Source: an uncultured Pseudomonadota bacterium (GTDB lineage Bacteria > Myxococcota_A > UBA796 > CAJQPC01). From it: DNA of 64,000 nt. Every line of letters begins with the position of its first letter. The first letter of the stretch is position 1. Below, piece after piece: positions 52,142 through 59,991 of this stretch. The notes under the pieces were generated by a model. The model was not told the origin of the DNA. It was given only the letters and a program-made list of their open reading frames with translations, and made no database searches. The stretch lies in NCBI GenBank assembly GCA_913060515.1, contig CAJXRZ010000001.1, positions 115,478 to 179,477 of the forward strand. Reading direction: 5' to 3'. The translations under genes and the position numbers were made by a program.

Positions 52142-54379
52142 GTGACTTGGCTCGCGCTGTTCAGTGCAGCGTGGGCCAGCCCGCCCGCTCAAGAGGCGGT
52201 GCTGCAAGGCCTGCCCCAGGTGCTCCTGGAGTCGATCTCCGAGGTAGAGCACCAGGCTGCACCCGAGCTTGGCGAGGACCTGCGTGCGCCGCACCTGCTG
52301 GCCGAAGTCCGTCGGGGCAAGCTGGTCGTTCGGGACCTGGAGCTGGAGCAACGTACCGAGGATTGGTTGCGTATACATCCGGATGTTCAGGCGGATCCAG
52401 CGCAGCTCTCCCAGGCTCTGCTCGCGCGACAGATCGCCCATGTGCTGGTGCATGAGCTGGACTCAGGGGCCTCGCGCTCAGAGCGTTGGAGAGGAATCTC
52501 AGACTGGGGCAGCTGGGGTCCCGGTGAACAGGACCTTCTCAGCTACGCCAACCCCTACGCCCTCTCCTCCCCAGCCGAGGACATGGCGACGGCCGCTGAA
52601 CACCTGTTGACGGGCATCGATCTGCCCGGGGACCCCAGCCTCTCGGGCACCTGCCGACTGCGCACCAAGCTGCGCGCGGTCTCGGAGCTGCTGGCCCTGC
52701 CTGAGCCGGACTTCTCGGCCTGCTCCAGCTTGGAGGGGGTGGGCCTGGACCCGGCGCAGATCCTGGGTCTGGAGCTGCTCTATGTGTTGGCCTCCAGCGC
52801 GGATCCCTCCAGCGTCGGGGGGCACCTGATGCTGGGCGTGCGGCACCGGGAGGATGGCCGCGAGCGCCTGGACGCCTACACCCTGGTGGCGGTGACCGAC
52901 GGCACGCCCTCCACCAGCCCCATGTACGTGGTGCGCGGGCTGAGCGGCGGCTTCCCCTCCATCGTTCGGCGGGAGCCCTTCGCCATGATGGTGCTGCGCT
53001 ATGCCCAGGAAGATCGGGGCATTCAGCGCATCCCACTGCAGCTCTCCGGGGCGCAGCTCAGGGCGGGCTTAGAGCGCTTGGATGAGGTGCGCGTGGCCTG
53101 GAGCCGCCCCTATTTGTTCCTGACCCGGAACTGCACCCAGCTGCCCAAGCTGATCTTGGAGGCCGCTCTGGGCGCGGACTTGGGCCTGCCGGACATCTAT
53201 GGGCCGGACTCCATCATCGGCGCGGCCCAGCGCCTGGGGGTGGCGGAGCTGGAGGATGAGCTGGCGGACACCCCCAGCCCGGTGGATCGGGCACAGGTCG
53301 CCGAGCAGCTTCGGTGGGAGGCCGCTGGGCGCGCCCTACAAAGCGCCCCGAGCCCGGAGCTGGACGCTGCCTTGGACCAGGTTCAGTCACGTCGTCCCGA
53401 AGAGCGAGGCCAGGCCTATCTCGCGCTCGGCGCGATGGCAGGTCGAGGTGTTGTTGCTGAAGAATTAAGCTTGTTCCTTCTTTTCTCAGAGTCTGTTGAA
53501 CAGGAAGATGGGGTGTTAAACCCACAGTCTCCTGCCGTACAAGGTCTGTGGAAGGGACTGAGTCTGTGTGGGGTGATGGACCCTCAGGTCCAGGTGGGGG
53601 CTGTGCAGGCCCGGGCGATGGTGGAGCAGGGGCTGCAGCCCAAGGAGCTGCCGGAGCACACACACTCCTCGCTCCGGCGGGTCTCGGTCTCCGGTGGTGT
53701 GGATGCCAAGGCTTCGCCCAGGCTCGAGGTGTCCACCCACCTCTACGCCTACGGCTTGGGCGAGGCCCGACGCTACCCCCTCGCAGACGGCTTGGATGTC
53801 TCGGTCTTGCCCCTCTGGATCGCGCTGGGTGCACCCCAAGACTCGGGTCCTGTGGCCCTTGGAGTTCAGGCAAGTTTGGTGCATTATCAACACATCAAAA
53901 ACGACCGCCACGTCATGAATCCCGGCTTTGTGCTCCGGGGTGCATCGCTGCTCTGGCAGAGCGCCGGGCCCAGCGCCATTGAGCCCATCCAAGCCAGCCT
54001 CGCCTTGGAGCTGCTTCAGGGCCGCGGCCACCAGCACCACCTTGGGATCAGCCTGGGGGTGGCCCCTGGATGGACCCGTCTGCCGGAGCAGACTCTGCAA
54101 GGAGGTCTGGGCACGCCCATCGGCGTCTTTGGGCGTCTGGGCTCCGGGCAAGCGGGCCTGACCGGTCTGCAGTTGGACGCCACGCTCACGCCGCTTTGGG
54201 CGGCTGAGAGTGTGTGGTGGAGCCGCTCGGCTCTCTCTGGTCAAGTGCGGATCGGCGAGCTTCGGGGGAGTGACGTGGCCTTGAGCCTCACGATCCGGGA
54301 TCAGCGCTGGGGGGCCGGGCTGGCGCAGAGTGGCCAAGAGCAGAGCCTGCTCCTGGGCTTCGCCGTGGAGCCCTACTGA
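52142..54379 (+). CDS. DUF4105/Lnb-like exported protein with degenerate metallopeptidase-like N-terminus
   Basis: A 745-residue exported protein. After the signal MTWLALFSAAWAS, residues ~40-160 resemble a zinc-peptidase fold. ARQIAHVLVHELD (95-107) stands where HExxH is expected but with Val for the catalytic Glu, followed by SYANPYALSSPAEDMAT, like the SYA..EDxAE segment. Residues ~205-345 match DUF4105/Lnb: GGHLMLGV (H228) and LTRNCTQLPKLILEA (C331) give the papain-like pair known in Lnb lipoprotein transacylases. The C-terminal ~250 residues appear beta-rich (VPLWIALGAP-type strands), perhaps a barrel. The GTG start follows the previous stop directly. Confidence 0.65.
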   Translation: MTWLALFSAAWASPPAQEAVLQGLPQVLLESISEVEHQAAPELGEDLRAPHLLAEVRRGKLVVRDLELEQRTEDWLRIHPDVQADPAQLSQALLARQIAHVLVHELDSGASRSERWRGISDWGSWGPGEQDLLSYANPYALSSPAEDMATAAEHLLTGIDLPGDPSLSGTCRLRTKLRAVSELLALPEPDFSACSSLEGVGLDPAQILGLELLYVLASSADPSSVGGHLMLGVRHREDGRERLDAYTLVAVTDGTPSTSPMYVVRGLSGGFPSIVRREPFAMMVLRYAQEDRGIQRIPLQLSGAQLRAGLERLDEVRVAWSRPYLFLTRNCTQLPKLILEAALGADLGLPDIYGPDSIIGAAQRLGVAELEDELADTPSPVDRAQVAEQLRWEAAGRALQSAPSPELDAALDQVQSRRPEERGQAYLALGAMAGRGVVAEELSLFLLFSESVEQEDGVLNPQSPAVQGLWKGLSLCGVMDPQVQVGAVQARAMVEQGLQPKELPEHTHSSLRRVSVSGGVDAKASPRLEVSTHLYAYGLGEARRYPLADGLDVSVLPLWIALGAPQDSGPVALGVQASLVHYQHIKNDRHVMNPGFVLRGASLLWQSAGPSAIEPIQASLALELLQGRGHQHHLGISLGVAPGWTRLPEQTLQGGLGTPIGVFGRLGSGQAGLTGLQLDATLTPLWAAESVWWSRSALSGQVRIGELRGSDVALSLTIRDQRWGAGLAQSGQEQSLLLGFAVEPY

Positions 54380-55074
54380 TGGTCATCGTCACCGGAACCG
54401 GTCGCTGCGGCAGCTCCATGTGGATGCAGGTGCTCTCGGCCGCGGGACTGCCCATCGTCGGCCAGCCCTTTGGGCCGCTTCAGGATCCCAGCCTGAACCC
54501 CCAGGGCTACTTTGAGTCGGCCCTGATGCATGGGATCAACGCGCGCACCAACCCGGACCCCAACAGCGGCGCCGAGCTCACACCGGAGCTCCCAGTGGGG
54601 GTGAAGGTGAGCATTGCCGGGGTGTGTGTGAGCGAGCGCCGCTACCTGGACAAGGTGGTGCTCAGCGTGCGGCCTTGGCGTGACTTTGGCGCCAGCTTGG
54701 CCCGCATGCACCGGGTGGTGCCGGCCAGGGAGCCGAGCCTGAGCGCCGACCGCCTCTGGTTTCTGCAGCACCGCGCGCTTCTCATGGACGCCGCGCTGCG
54801 GGGATGGGGCCTGCGGCGGGTGTGGCTTCCGGAGGTGGTGGCCTCGCCTGGGTCGGTTCTGCCCGATCTCTTTGCGTGGCTGGAGCTGCCCTTGGACGCG
54901 GTCGCTGGCGCCGGCGCGATTCATGCTCCTCAACTGCAGACCGGGGCCTCCGGGGAGTCCCTCTGGGAGGCGGAGATACAGCGCCTAGAAGCTCAGATGC
55001 GGGGGCCGGGAGCGGTGAGCTTGCTGGACTTGGCGTGGACCGAGGCGGTGGTGGTCGCCATGCAGAGCACCTGA
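54379..55074 (+). CDS. Sulfotransferase-fold protein
   Basis: A 231-residue cytosolic protein. VTGTGRCGSSMWMQVL at the N-terminus matches the 5'-phosphosulfate loop of sulfotransferases. VVLSVRPWRDFGASL resembles the 3'-phosphate-binding segment with its arginine. The rest is short for the family. The ATG overlaps the preceding stop (TGATG). If active it would sulfate an unknown acceptor using PAPS. Context with an Lnb-like envelope protein is suggestive only. Confidence 0.65.
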   Translation: MVIVTGTGRCGSSMWMQVLSAAGLPIVGQPFGPLQDPSLNPQGYFESALMHGINARTNPDPNSGAELTPELPVGVKVSIAGVCVSERRYLDKVVLSVRPWRDFGASLARMHRVVPAREPSLSADRLWFLQHRALLMDAALRGWGLRRVWLPEVVASPGSVLPDLFAWLELPLDAVAGAGAIHAPQLQTGASGESLWEAEIQRLEAQMRGPGAVSLLDLAWTEAVVVAMQST

Positions 55075-55125
55075 GCGGGCGCTTTTCCGGAGCATTCGGC
55101 GCCCCCTCGCGCTATACCCGCGAGC

Positions 55126-57351
55126 ATGTCCAAGCCTCCTCGCAAGTCCCCCAGCAAGCGCTCTCCCTCCAGCGGTGAGCGCAGTCCTTCCAAGCGTTCT
55201 CGCGCACGTGCCAGCGGAGATCCCAGTCGGTCTGCTGCGGCAGAAGGCTGGGGAAAGCCGAAGGAAGAGGCCTTCTTGCCGCCCAAGAAGCGGTCCGAGG
55301 GCGGAGAGAGCGAGCGCACGCCCAACGCCCGCTGGGGCGCCTCAGTGCCCAAGTCTCAGGTCAAGCGCGGCAAGTCTCGGGACTTTCGCCCCGACCTGCG
55401 CAGTCCGCAGGAGCGCTTGGAGCACATGGACAGTGGGCGCGCTGTAGATCGCCGCCCCGACCTGCGCACGCCGGAGCAGCGCGCGCAAGACGAGGCGCGC
55501 CGAGCCTACGAGCTGGCCAACCCCGACCAGTTCCCGGCCAAGGCCGAGGCCGACAAACCCGCGTGGCCCAACTTCGAGGCCCGCAAGCCCAAGCCCAAGC
55601 GCAGCCCCCAGCGTCCCAGCCGAGAGCGTCCGAGCCGGGATGCCGCGAGCACCGGTCGCTGGGGCAACAATGAACGCAGCCAGACTCGGGGTGGATCTCG
55701 TCCGCCGCAGGCTCGCGAGTCTTCCGAGGACGCCGGCTTTCATGGCCGTCAGGACACCCGGCCCAAGGAGCGCTGGGACGGTGAGCGGCCCTCCGGTGGC
55801 AGCAGCGCCGGTGGCGATCGACCCCTCCGACGTCGTGGTGGGGATCGGCCCGTCAGCCGGGAGCCACGCAGCCAGGGTGGACCCCGCGGTGGCCAGCCTC
55901 CCGGACAGAGCGCGCCTTTCCGTGACGAGCGCCAGGAGCTGCGCTCGGTGACACCGACCTCGTGGTCGGACAAGGGCGAGGCTGTGATGGACGGCGAGCC
56001 CCCTGTCTGGGTTTGGGGCGGTATTCCCGGAGAGAGCGCCTACGTTCAGACCCGTCGCTCAGGCCAGAACCGCCAGTACGTCGTCTTCAAGGGCACCGAT
56101 GAGCCCTCTAAGAACCGGGTGGAGCCTCCTTGCACTCGCTACACCGCCTGTGGTGGTTGCCCTTGGTTGCATGTGGACGGACCAGGTCAGGCAGACGCCC
56201 GCGTCAGCTTGGTGCAGCGCGCCTTTGACGGCGAGAACATCTCCGTGCAGGTCCAGGATCTGGTCAGCGTGCCCGACGGTCTGGAGAACTTCCGCCACGT
56301 CTCCAAGTTGGTCTGTGGTGTCAGCGACAGGGGGAACTACCGACTCGGTGCCCCCGGACGCTTCAACCGCCGCATCGTCAGCATTCCCCAGTGCAACATC
56401 CTGACCCCGACCCTGCGCGAGGTCACCTTGGCGGCCACCCACGCCATGATCGACCTGGACGTTCGCCCCTATGTGCACGGCGAGGGCGGCTTGCTCCGCT
56501 ACGTGCAGGTGCGTCAGTCCCTGGAGACCGGGGACGTGATGGTCACTCTGATCGGCGCCTACCGCGCCCGCATCCTGGACCGCATGGCCGAGACCATCGC
56601 CTCCAAGGTGCCAGCGGTCATCGGTGTGCATCTGCACGTCAACGAGCGCGAGGACAACAACATCTACGACCGCGACGAGGACGGCATCGTGCCCACCTAC
56701 GTCATCTTCGGAAAGGAGACCCTCACCGAGAAGGTGGGGCAGGTCAAGGTCCAGGTCGGTCCCACGGACTTTTTCCAGACCAACCCCGCCGTTGGGCGCC
56801 TGCTGGTCGACGAGATCATCGAGCAGGCCAAGCTCTCTGACGGGGTGCCTGTTGTGGACCTGTACTGCGGTGTGGGTGGCACCACGCTGAACGCCGCCAA
56901 GATCACCGGCTGGGCTCTGGGTATCGAGGGCAACACCACCGCCATCGCCCATGCCCGCGCAGCCGCTGGCAGCCAGGTCATCCCAGCCGAGTTCGTGGCC
57001 GGTTCCGTGGACGAGGTCTTGGAAGCGCAGCAGAAGCGCCTGGCCGAGCTTCGCCCCGTGGTCTTGGTCAACCCAGCCCGCCGTGGACTGGAAGAGGGTG
57101 TTGGCGCTGCCATTCGCCTCCTGCGTCCACGCCGCATCGTCTACACCAGCTGCAACCCCAAGGCCCTGGCCCGTGACGTGGCTGGCTTTGTGGAAGAGGG
57201 CTGGAGCGTCACCAGCGTCAAGCCCTTTGACATGTTCCCGAACACCCAGCATGTGGAGGTCGTCGCTGTGCTTCTTCCTCCAGAGGGTGACGATGTTCAG
57301 GGCAAGCGTGCACCGCGTCGTCGCACCGTCAAGAAGCGCTCCACCATCTGA
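55126..57351 (+). CDS. RlmD/TrmA-type uracil-5 methyltransferase with long basic N-terminal tail
   Basis: A 741-residue protein. The catalytic part starts at ~300: iron-sulfur cysteines C336, C342 and C345 in CTRYTACGGC; TDFFQTNPAVG; the AdoMet loop VVDLYCGVGGTTLNAA; NPARRGLEEG as the DPPR-like motif; and the nucleophile region YTSCNPKAL. It would methylate C5 of a uridine in rRNA or tRNA. The first ~300 residues are Arg/Ser/Pro/Gly-rich and surely disordered (SKRSPSSGERSPSKRSRAR), far longer than usual. This tail probably binds RNA. The C-terminus is also basic (RRRTVKKRSTI). Confidence 0.88.
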   Translation: MSKPPRKSPSKRSPSSGERSPSKRSRARASGDPSRSAAAEGWGKPKEEAFLPPKKRSEGGESERTPNARWGASVPKSQVKRGKSRDFRPDLRSPQERLEHMDSGRAVDRRPDLRTPEQRAQDEARRAYELANPDQFPAKAEADKPAWPNFEARKPKPKRSPQRPSRERPSRDAASTGRWGNNERSQTRGGSRPPQARESSEDAGFHGRQDTRPKERWDGERPSGGSSAGGDRPLRRRGGDRPVSREPRSQGGPRGGQPPGQSAPFRDERQELRSVTPTSWSDKGEAVMDGEPPVWVWGGIPGESAYVQTRRSGQNRQYVVFKGTDEPSKNRVEPPCTRYTACGGCPWLHVDGPGQADARVSLVQRAFDGENISVQVQDLVSVPDGLENFRHVSKLVCGVSDRGNYRLGAPGRFNRRIVSIPQCNILTPTLREVTLAATHAMIDLDVRPYVHGEGGLLRYVQVRQSLETGDVMVTLIGAYRARILDRMAETIASKVPAVIGVHLHVNEREDNNIYDRDEDGIVPTYVIFGKETLTEKVGQVKVQVGPTDFFQTNPAVGRLLVDEIIEQAKLSDGVPVVDLYCGVGGTTLNAAKITGWALGIEGNTTAIAHARAAAGSQVIPAEFVAGSVDEVLEAQQKRLAELRPVVLVNPARRGLEEGVGAAIRLLRPRRIVYTSCNPKALARDVAGFVEEGWSVTSVKPFDMFPNTQHVEVVAVLLPPEGDDVQGKRAPRRRTVKKRSTI

Positions 57352-57411
57352 AATCGGTGGACCGACGCCGTCGTATCCTCCGGGTGTGTTTGGCAGCCGG
57401 AGGTGTTGGCG

Positions 57412-57996
57412 ATGTTTATGGGCAGGGACTGGAAGTATTGGGCGATGGTCGCGGGGTTTGGCGCGCTGGGTATGGCCTGGGTTGTGTTCCAGCCCGAGGT
57501 CTACGACGTGCACAGCGAGGTGCTCATGCAGCAGTTCCACCTCCCCGAGGACGTGGCCTTCGAGGTGCTGCACAGCGAGCACCAGGGGCGCTACTCCAGT
57601 GAGGAGATCGTCGCCATCGTGCAGTTTACGCCGGGCCAGTACGACGGATACATCCGCAGCCTCGATGACTCCAGCCTTTGGACTATGCAGCCCTTTGAGT
57701 GGGACGATTTGGAGGTGGAAGCCTCTGCGCCCAGCCGGGCGCTGGTTTGGTGGGATGGCAATGATGCCTTTCACAACGGCAGCAGCTTTCCACACTGGCT
57801 CGACTGGGGTCACGAGCACGGTGACGCGGTCTGGGACGTGACGCCCAAGCACAGCTTCTGCTTTGCGGTCGTCGGCGAAGGCAGCGCCCAGAGCATCTTG
57901 CAGTGTGGGGACCTTCAAGAGGAGCGCCCGGATGTGTTCGTGCGCGGCATGATTGATGCGGAGGGCAAACGGCTCTTTGCGATCATCAGTCAGTGA
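57412..57996 (+). CDS. Small membrane-anchored protein (tandem paralog 1)
   Basis: A 194-residue protein with one N-terminal hydrophobic helix (WAMVAGFGALGMAWVVF) and a soluble domain outside. It shares long identical stretches with the next gene: FHLPEDVAFEVLH, IVAIVQFTPGQY, APSRALVWWD, FCFAVVGEGSAQS and VRGMIDAEG. Two cysteines (FCF and QCGDL) are conserved. ATG 57412 has GGAGG eight bases upstream; an in-frame GTG three codons earlier is possible. Family unknown. Confidence 0.7.
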   Translation: MFMGRDWKYWAMVAGFGALGMAWVVFQPEVYDVHSEVLMQQFHLPEDVAFEVLHSEHQGRYSSEEIVAIVQFTPGQYDGYIRSLDDSSLWTMQPFEWDDLEVEASAPSRALVWWDGNDAFHNGSSFPHWLDWGHEHGDAVWDVTPKHSFCFAVVGEGSAQSILQCGDLQEERPDVFVRGMIDAEGKRLFAIISQ

Positions 57997-58006
57997 GGGC
58001 GATTTA

Positions 58007-58585
58007 GTGCATTCCTATGGCTGGAAGAACTGGGCGATGGTGGGGGTGTGCTTCTGCCTTGGGCTGCTCTACATTGCCTTCAAGCCCGAGTACCTCGACT
58101 CCCACCGCGAGATCCTCATGGAGCAGTTTCACCTCCCGGAGGACGTGGCGTTTGAGCTGCTGCACAGCGATCTGCCCAACAAGCACAGCCGCGAGCATAT
58201 CGTCGCCATCGTGCAGTTTACACCTGGGCAATACAACAACTACCTGCGCTCCTTCGACGACGCAGCGCTCTGGTCTCTGCGGCCCTTTGAGTGGTACGAC
58301 GTCAAGGTGCAGGCCTCTGCCCCCAGTCGGGCGCTGGTGTGGTGGGACAACAACGATGCCTTCCACGACGGCACCACCTACGCCAGGTGGCTGGAGTGGG
58401 GCCATGAGCACAGAGACCAGGCCCGAGACATTCAACCCAGCCGGAGCTTTTGTTTTGCGGTCGTTGGCGAGGGAAGCGCCCAGAGCATCCACCAGTGTGG
58501 GGACTTGGAGGAGCGACCGGATCTGCTTGTGCGTGGCATGATCGACGCGGAGGGTCAGAGGCTCTTTGCGTTGATCAGCAACTGA
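58007..58585 (+). CDS. Small membrane-anchored protein (tandem paralog 2)
   Basis: A 192-residue duplicate of the preceding gene with the same plan. GTG 58007 is chosen because GAGGG precedes it and the protein then begins VHSYGWKNWAMVGVCF, aligning with the paralog's helix. The conserved core includes QFHLPEDVAFELLHSD, VQFTPGQYNNYLRSFDD and SFCFAVVGEGSAQSI. It starts ten bases after paralog 1. Its stop faces the stop of the MopE/beta-helix gene five bases away. Confidence 0.7.
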   Translation: MHSYGWKNWAMVGVCFCLGLLYIAFKPEYLDSHREILMEQFHLPEDVAFELLHSDLPNKHSREHIVAIVQFTPGQYNNYLRSFDDAALWSLRPFEWYDVKVQASAPSRALVWWDNNDAFHDGTTYARWLEWGHEHRDQARDIQPSRSFCFAVVGEGSAQSIHQCGDLEERPDLLVRGMIDAEGQRLFALISN

Positions 58586-58589
58586 GGGG

Positions 58590-59933
58590 CTAGTTGCTGC
58601 AGCCCTCAATCGAAGGGAGCGCGTCTACCGGTGTGTTTCCGGTGATGGTGTTGCCCACCATGGAGATGGGGTACTGGCAGAAGAGCCCACCGGCGTAGAG
58701 GCTGTTGCTGCCCCAATTCCCAGTGAGGGTGTTGTTCTCCATCAGCCAGCCCGACTTGGTCGTCCAGACTGCGGTGCTGTTGTTTGCGGTGAAGCTGCTG
58801 CTGCTCACGACCACGGAGTGCTCGCTCTCTGAGGCGTTGCTCGCCCCTTGGTAGAGGGCGCCCCAGTTGGCCTGGTTCTGGTCGAAGGTGCACCTTTCAA
58901 TGAGCACCCCATAGACGGAATCTGAGAGGTAGATGGCCGAGGCCGCGTGTCCCGTCTCGTACTGAAACAAGGAGTCTTGGATGCTCAGGTTGTGTTGGTT
59001 TATCATGGCAATGCTGCCGACAGTATCGCCCTGGTTGAACTGAAAGAGCAGCTCGGAGATGGTGATGTCGTCTGCTTGAATCAAGACGGCGCCCACGTTG
59101 CTGCTGTGGCCGTTCTGGAGGGTCAGCTCGCGCAGCTCGCTTCCTGCGGCACCGTCTTGCAGAGTCAGCAGTGTGCACTCGCCACTGCAGTCACTCCCAT
59201 CAATGATGCTCGTCGCTTGGTCTTCCCCGCGCAGCACCAAGGGCCGCTCAATGCTCAAGGTCTCGTACCAAGTGCCCGGGCCCACCCAGACCGTGTCTCC
59301 GTCCTCGCAGATATCTGAGATGGCCCCTGCGATGCTCGTGTGGGTGGTGCCCACCAGCATCTCGTCCACATAGCCATCGCAGTTGTCGTCGGTGGCATTC
59401 CCACAGCTCTCCGTGGCGTTGGGATTCACCGCCGGGTCGGTGTCATCGCAGTCGTTCAGTTGCTCAAAGCCCTGCTCAAAGCAGTCGAGGGCCAGGCTGC
59501 CCGCGAAGCCGTCGCCGTCTAGATCTACCGGCCACTCCAGGCGGTTCACGGCGTCGCTGTCGATGTCCCCGTTGCAGTCGTTGTCCACGCCATCACAGAC
59601 CTCGGTGTTGCCAGGGAATGCAATCGGGTTCTGATCGTCGCAGTCCAGGGCGTAGGGAGAGCCGTCCCCGTCGAGATCATTCAGGTCCTCCCCACTGCAG
59701 TCCTGATCGACGCCGTCGTAGGGGATGTCGGTGGCGCCTGGGAAGATCTGGGGGTCGGTGTCGTTGCAGTCTTGGGGGTGTGCATGGCCGTCTGCGTCTT
59801 GGTCGTCCAGGTCCGCGCCGTCGCAGTCTTGGTCGAGTCCGTCGTAGGGGATCTCGGTGGCGGGCATGCAGGGGGTGGCCGAGTCTTGGGACGCGGTGGG
59901 TGTGGGGGCACAGGTGAGGAGGAGCGGGAGCAC
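58590..59933 (-). CDS. MopE-motif plus right-handed beta-helix lipoprotein
   Basis: A 447-residue lipoprotein with signal MLPLLLTC from a GTG start; no good Shine-Dalgarno is seen. Residues ~20-190 carry MopE-like repeats (EIPYDGLDQDCDGADL, DIPYDGVDQDCSGEDL, TEVCDGVDNDCNGDID). Residues ~195-440 look like a parallel beta-helix of the pectate-lyase type with rungs such as LRELTLQNGHSSN, ISELLFQFNQGD and MENNTLTGNWGSN, ending in MVGNTITGNTP. Possibly a surface carbohydrate-binding or lyase-like protein; no catalytic residues are identified. Divergent from the gene at 59992. Confidence 0.82.
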   Translation of the reverse strand: MLPLLLTCAPTPTASQDSATPCMPATEIPYDGLDQDCDGADLDDQDADGHAHPQDCNDTDPQIFPGATDIPYDGVDQDCSGEDLNDLDGDGSPYALDCDDQNPIAFPGNTEVCDGVDNDCNGDIDSDAVNRLEWPVDLDGDGFAGSLALDCFEQGFEQLNDCDDTDPAVNPNATESCGNATDDNCDGYVDEMLVGTTHTSIAGAISDICEDGDTVWVGPGTWYETLSIERPLVLRGEDQATSIIDGSDCSGECTLLTLQDGAAGSELRELTLQNGHSSNVGAVLIQADDITISELLFQFNQGDTVGSIAMINQHNLSIQDSLFQYETGHAASAIYLSDSVYGVLIERCTFDQNQANWGALYQGASNASESEHSVVVSSSSFTANNSTAVWTTKSGWLMENNTLTGNWGSNSLYAGGLFCQYPISMVGNTITGNTPVDALPSIEGCSN

Positions 59934-59991
59934 AGAGGAAGTATGGCTGAGCGATAGAGGAGGGGCACCCCATTTCGGCTACCATGCGGGC

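Noticed and set aside
56059-57918. A 619-codon minus-strand frame opposite the RNA methyltransferase
   Set aside because: The methyltransferase motifs on the plus strand are clear; the reverse frame has none and runs across two gene borders.
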